NCBI GenBank assembly: GCA_030655535.1
Contig: JAURVK010000003.1
Location: forward strand, 1 to 35,831
DNA length: 35,831 nt
From: Methylobacter sp.
GTDB lineage: Bacteria; Pseudomonadota; Gammaproteobacteria; Methylococcales; Methylomonadaceae
Direction: 5' to 3'
The notes under the pieces are model-generated. The model worked only from the letters and a program-made list of their open reading frames with translations, had not been told where the DNA came from and ran no database searches. Positions 33,648 to 35,831 of this stretch are shown here, one piece after another. Made by a program: the position numbers and the translations under genes. Each line of letters starts with the position of its first letter. Positions within the stretch are counted from its first letter, which is position 1.

Positions 33648-33797
33648 TCATCGGTAAATGGTATCAACCAAATGCTTAAACCAACTCGGTCTGAAAATCA
33701 CCACATAAACAGCAATAAGACTGGTTGTCGGGATAGGGCCAATGCCTATTATTGCCAACACAATCAATACCAGAGCTGTCATTATTCTTGTCTTCAT
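33648..33797 (-). CDS. 49-residue small membrane protein, copy 1 (second of pair)
   Basis: A 49-residue reading frame: a basic start MKTRI, a hydrophobic helix of about 13 residues, the motif GPIPTTSL, a second hydrophobic stretch (IAVYVVIF) and a basic end RPSWFKHLVDTIYR. Its ATG overlaps the stop of the upstream paralog (ATGA). The two proteins agree at 31 of 49 positions, with the helix varying but the GPIPT, IFRP.WFK and LVD.IYR parts preserved. That constraint, the identical length and the coupling argue that it is a real gene. I do not recognise its function; a small inner-membrane protein is likely. Confidence 0.75.
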   Translation of the reverse strand: MKTRIMTALVLIVLAIIGIGPIPTTSLIAVYVVIFRPSWFKHLVDTIYR

Positions 33798-33943
33798 CGA
33801 TAAATCTCATCCACAAGACGTTTAAACCATAGTGGTCTGAAAATAACTGTATAAAGGCAAATAAGACTGACAGTCGGAATCGGCCCAAGATCAGTAACCA
33901 TAGCAGAAAGCAACGCCAACAACGTCAAAATTCTTGTCTTCAT
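33794..33943 (-). CDS. 49-residue small membrane protein, copy 2 (first of pair)
   Basis: A 49-residue reading frame starting MKTRILTLLALLSAM, with motif GPIPTVSLICLY and basic end RPLWFKRLVDEIYR. AAAAGG lies at a good distance before the ATG. The overlapping paralog follows directly. It probably has one or two membrane segments with the charged tail in the cytoplasm. Function not recognised. The pair is divergent from recA across a 417-base gap. Confidence 0.75.
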   Translation of the reverse strand: MKTRILTLLALLSAMVTDLGPIPTVSLICLYTVIFRPLWFKRLVDEIYR

Positions 33944-34360
33944 CAAATAAACCTTTTGATTTCTAGCCTTTTCTGATCACAAAACCCAGGCTGTCGGCTA
34001 TTTTCCGTATTCCATGGATATAGTTTAGAGCCAGGATTGCAGCGTCACAAGTTCTTGCAATCATACCTGGCCGTGTTCGATTATAAAAATCAATGCGAGT
34101 AATGGATTGATAAAAAATTTATATGTGGATCGAAACGGGTGATGGAAGGGGGTTGGCAAGCCTGAATTCGCCCTGCTATCGAAATATGAGAATGTCGGGC
34201 ATAAACAGTATGCCCGACAGAGCTTTTCCGCTTTTCGTCTGAACACTTTCCAGCAATCAACACTATCCGAAGCCCTGTCTGTATGTGATAATAATCGACT
34301 TGATTTTGGCGATATTTCTTTCTAACCGACATAGCCGCAGGGCGTAAAGGGCACTACATA
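33944..34360. other. Divergent region between small proteins and recA
   Basis: This 417-base gap holds the ribosome site of the small-protein pair, an inverted repeat at 34193-34219, and AT-rich DNA before recA. I looked for a LexA box (CTGT-N8-ACAG) before recA and found none that fits. No gene is convincing. Confidence 0.5.
34193..34219. terminator. Perfect 10-bp hairpin upstream of recA
   Basis: TGTCGGGCAT and ATGCCCGACA enclose a 7-base loop (AAACAGT). AGCTTTTCCGCTTTT follows on the + strand, a poor T-run. It may be a terminator or a regulatory stem in the recA leader. The role is uncertain. Confidence 0.4.
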
Positions 34361-35401
34361 ATGGATGAGAACAAAAAGAAAGCGCTAGGCGCGGCGCTGA
34401 TGCAGATAGAAAAGCAGTTCGGTAAAGGCTCGGTGATGCGCATGGGCGATGTGGCGGCTTCGCGCGACATCGACGTGGTTTCCACGGGTTCTTTAGGCTT
34501 GGATATTGCGCTGGGCTGCGGCGGTTTGCCTCGCGGTCGTGTTATTGAAATCTACGGCCCTGAATCGTCCGGTAAAACCACGTTGACGCTGCAAGTAATC
34601 GCCGAAATGCAAAAACTCGGCGGCACGGCGGCATTTGTCGATGCTGAACATGCTTTAGACCCCAGTTATGCCGAAAAGATCGGCGTTAATGTCGATGATT
34701 TGCTGGTTTCCCAGCCGGATACCGGCGAACAGGCGCTGGAAATTACCGACATGCTGGTGCGTTCCGGTGCGGTTGATGTGGTCGTGATCGATTCGGTTGC
34801 GGCATTAACGCCTAAAGCCGAGATTGAAGGCGATATGGGCGATTCCCATATGGGTTTGCAGGCGCGTTTAATGTCTCAGGCTTTGCGGAAATTGACCGGT
34901 AACATCAAGCGTTCCAATACGCTGGTTATTTTTATTAATCAGATCAGGATGAAAATCGGCGTGATGTTCGGCAGTCCCGAAACCACCACCGGCGGTAATG
35001 CGCTTAAGTTTTACGCCTCGGTGCGTCTGGATATTCGGCGCATCGGTTCGATTAAAAAGGGCGATGAAGTGATCGGTAATGAAACCCGGGTAAAAGTCGT
35101 CAAGAATAAAGTCGCGCCGCCTTTTAGACAGGCCGAGTTCGAGATTTTATACGGGGAAGGCATTTCCTTTCTGGGCGAGCTGGTCGATCTGGGTGTCAGT
35201 TACGGTTTTATTCAGAAAGCGGGTTCCTGGTACAGTTATGGCGATGAAAAAATCGGTCAGGGCAAGGATAATGTAAAGGCTTTCTTAAGAGAACATCCTG
35301 AAAAAGCCAAAGAAATTGAAGCGAAAATCAGAGCCGAGGCTTTTGCTAAGAAAGCGGTGCCTTTAATCGATAGCGCTGTGACAGTTGATGAGGACGAGTA
35401 A
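34361..35401 (+). CDS. recA: Recombinase A
   Basis: A 346-residue RecA, full length for gammaproteobacteria. The nucleotide loop GPESSGKTT is at 66-74; other conserved parts are [28 protein letters not shown] (loop L2 region) and the acidic C-terminus ending DEDE. RecA forms filaments on single-stranded DNA, pairs homologous DNA and triggers LexA self-cleavage. The ATG at 34361 is the usual start. recX follows 6 bases after the stop. Confidence 0.98.
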   Translation: MDENKKKALGAALMQIEKQFGKGSVMRMGDVAASRDIDVVSTGSLGLDIALGCGGLPRGRVIEIYGPESSGKTTLTLQVIAEMQKLGGTAAFVDAEHALDPSYAEKIGVNVDDLLVSQPDTGEQALEITDMLVRSGAVDVVVIDSVAALTPKAEIEGDMGDSHMGLQARLMSQALRKLTGNIKRSNTLVIFINQIRMKIGVMFGSPETTTGGNALKFYASVRLDIRRIGSIKKGDEVIGNETRVKVVKNKVAPPFRQAEFEILYGEGISFLGELVDLGVSYGFIQKAGSWYSYGDEKIGQGKDNVKAFLREHPEKAKEIEAKIRAEAFAKKAVPLIDSAVTVDEDE

Positions 35402-35407
35402 TCCGTT

Positions 35408-35831
35408 TTGATTGAAGAGTCTCACATTGCCAAGGAAATCAAGGAAGTTTGCCTGCGGCTATTGGCGCGAAGAGAGCACAGTCAGAAGGAATTGCTGGCT
35501 AAATTGGCTTTAAGAGGTTTTGACAGGGATGACGCGCTGCCGGTTATTGACGAACTGGCCGAGCAAGGTTGGCAAGACGATTTACGCTATGCGGAAAGCT
35601 ATGCCAGGTTTCGTATCCTGAAGGGCTACGGGCCGATTCGGGTGAGCTACGAACTTTCGCAAAACGGCATAGCGGCGATTGATCTTGACGCCATCGTGCA
35701 ACAAGAGGCCGGTAGCTGGATGGCGTTGTTGGAGCGGGTTTACCGTAAGAAATACGCCGACGATGCAGTGTCGGATCGCAATGAGTGGGCAAAACGCAGT
35801 CGTTTTTTGTTGCATCGCGGGTTTTCCGGCG
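35408..35831 (+). CDS. recX: Regulatory protein RecX (partial, runs off the window)
   Basis: The reading frame starts at a TTG 6 bases after recA and continues to the window edge with no stop, giving 141 residues. It shows the RecX family pattern of three-helix repeats: CLRLLARREHSQKELLAKL, DDLRYAESYARFRI and GYGPIRVSYEL, ending RSRFLLHRGFSG. RecX binds RecA filaments and limits their growth. The position just after recA is the classic arrangement. The start codon is uncertain, since no strong ribosome site is visible. The C-terminus lies outside the window. Confidence 0.93.
   Translation, partial: MIEESHIAKEIKEVCLRLLARREHSQKELLAKLALRGFDRDDALPVIDELAEQGWQDDLRYAESYARFRILKGYGPIRVSYELSQNGIAAIDLDAIVQQEAGSWMALLERVYRKKYADDAVSDRNEWAKRSRFLLHRGFSG

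Noticed and set aside
33457-33657. A 66-residue + strand reading frame before the small-protein pair
   Set aside because: It mostly translates the imperfect hairpin repeat at 33521-33590 and has no ribosome site; such frames are a common false call.
34250-34300. CTGTCTGTATGTGATAA as a possible LexA box before recA
   Set aside because: The right half does not match ACAG at the required distance.
34090-34332. An 80-residue - strand frame between the small proteins and recA
   Set aside because: Composition is not protein-like, it crosses the hairpin at 34193-34219, and no related sequence is recognised.

Overview
The window looks like a chromosomal segment of a gammaproteobacterial methylotroph, most likely a type I methanotroph (Methylococcales). 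It carries mch and fae, the signature genes of tetrahydromethanopterin (H4MPT)-linked formaldehyde oxidation, set among cofactor-assembly genes. The rest of the content is ordinary for gammaproteobacteria (recA-recX, rlmL, yadGH-like, msrPQ, cyoE, ybiB). No tRNA, rRNA, CRISPR array, prophage or transposase was seen. The genus is inferred from gene content and cannot be fixed from the sequence alone.

Region 1 (1-7739) is a C1-cofactor island. An ATP-grasp ligase, mch, a RimK-like ligase and a CitG-like protein form a tight + strand set. fae follows with its own leader and a strong terminator. A HisA-like protein lies on the - strand. Next comes a long fused protein: its N-terminal half resembles the methanofuran tyramine/glutamate ligase MfnD, and its C-terminal half resembles MfnF (the H4MPT-linked C1 transfer pathway family). 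Fae condenses formaldehyde with H4MPT and Mch works two steps later. The ligases and the fused protein probably help build H4MPT and the methanofuran-type cofactor used by the next enzyme complex.

Region 2 (7740-11172) is regulatory: a MarR-type repressor with a four-cysteine tail, a zinc-dependent aspartoacylase/succinylglutamate desuccinylase family enzyme, and a sigma-54 activator with a cysteine-bearing sensor domain. Region 3 (11300-14274) holds a DUF938 methyltransferase, an atypical SDR protein and a DUF1326/DUF2182 pair. Region 4 (14325-21611) is about the envelope and phosphate: an L,D-transpeptidase, an HtpX-like protease, an MlaC-like periplasmic protein, a YadGH-like ABC exporter, and a Ppx/GppA phosphatase with a conserved unknown membrane protein.

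Region 5 (21707-29005) has a di-heme cytochrome c peroxidase, the MsrPQ periplasmic methionine sulfoxide repair system, acylphosphatase, RlmKL, a periplasmic FKBP and an SLT-type lipoprotein. Region 6 (29185-35831) has a double PilZ protein, an alpha/beta hydrolase, a ParE/RelE-type toxin-antitoxin pair, ybiB, cyoE, two overlapping 49-residue membrane-protein genes that look like recent duplicates, recA, and recX cut by the window edge.

The most unusual property is a population of short palindromic, REP/MITE-like repeats. They lie between genes and also in frame inside genes: the first ATP-grasp gene, exactly the domain junction of the MfnD-MfnF-like fusion, rlmL, and probably the msrQ 3' end. 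They appear to add loops, linkers and tails to proteins.
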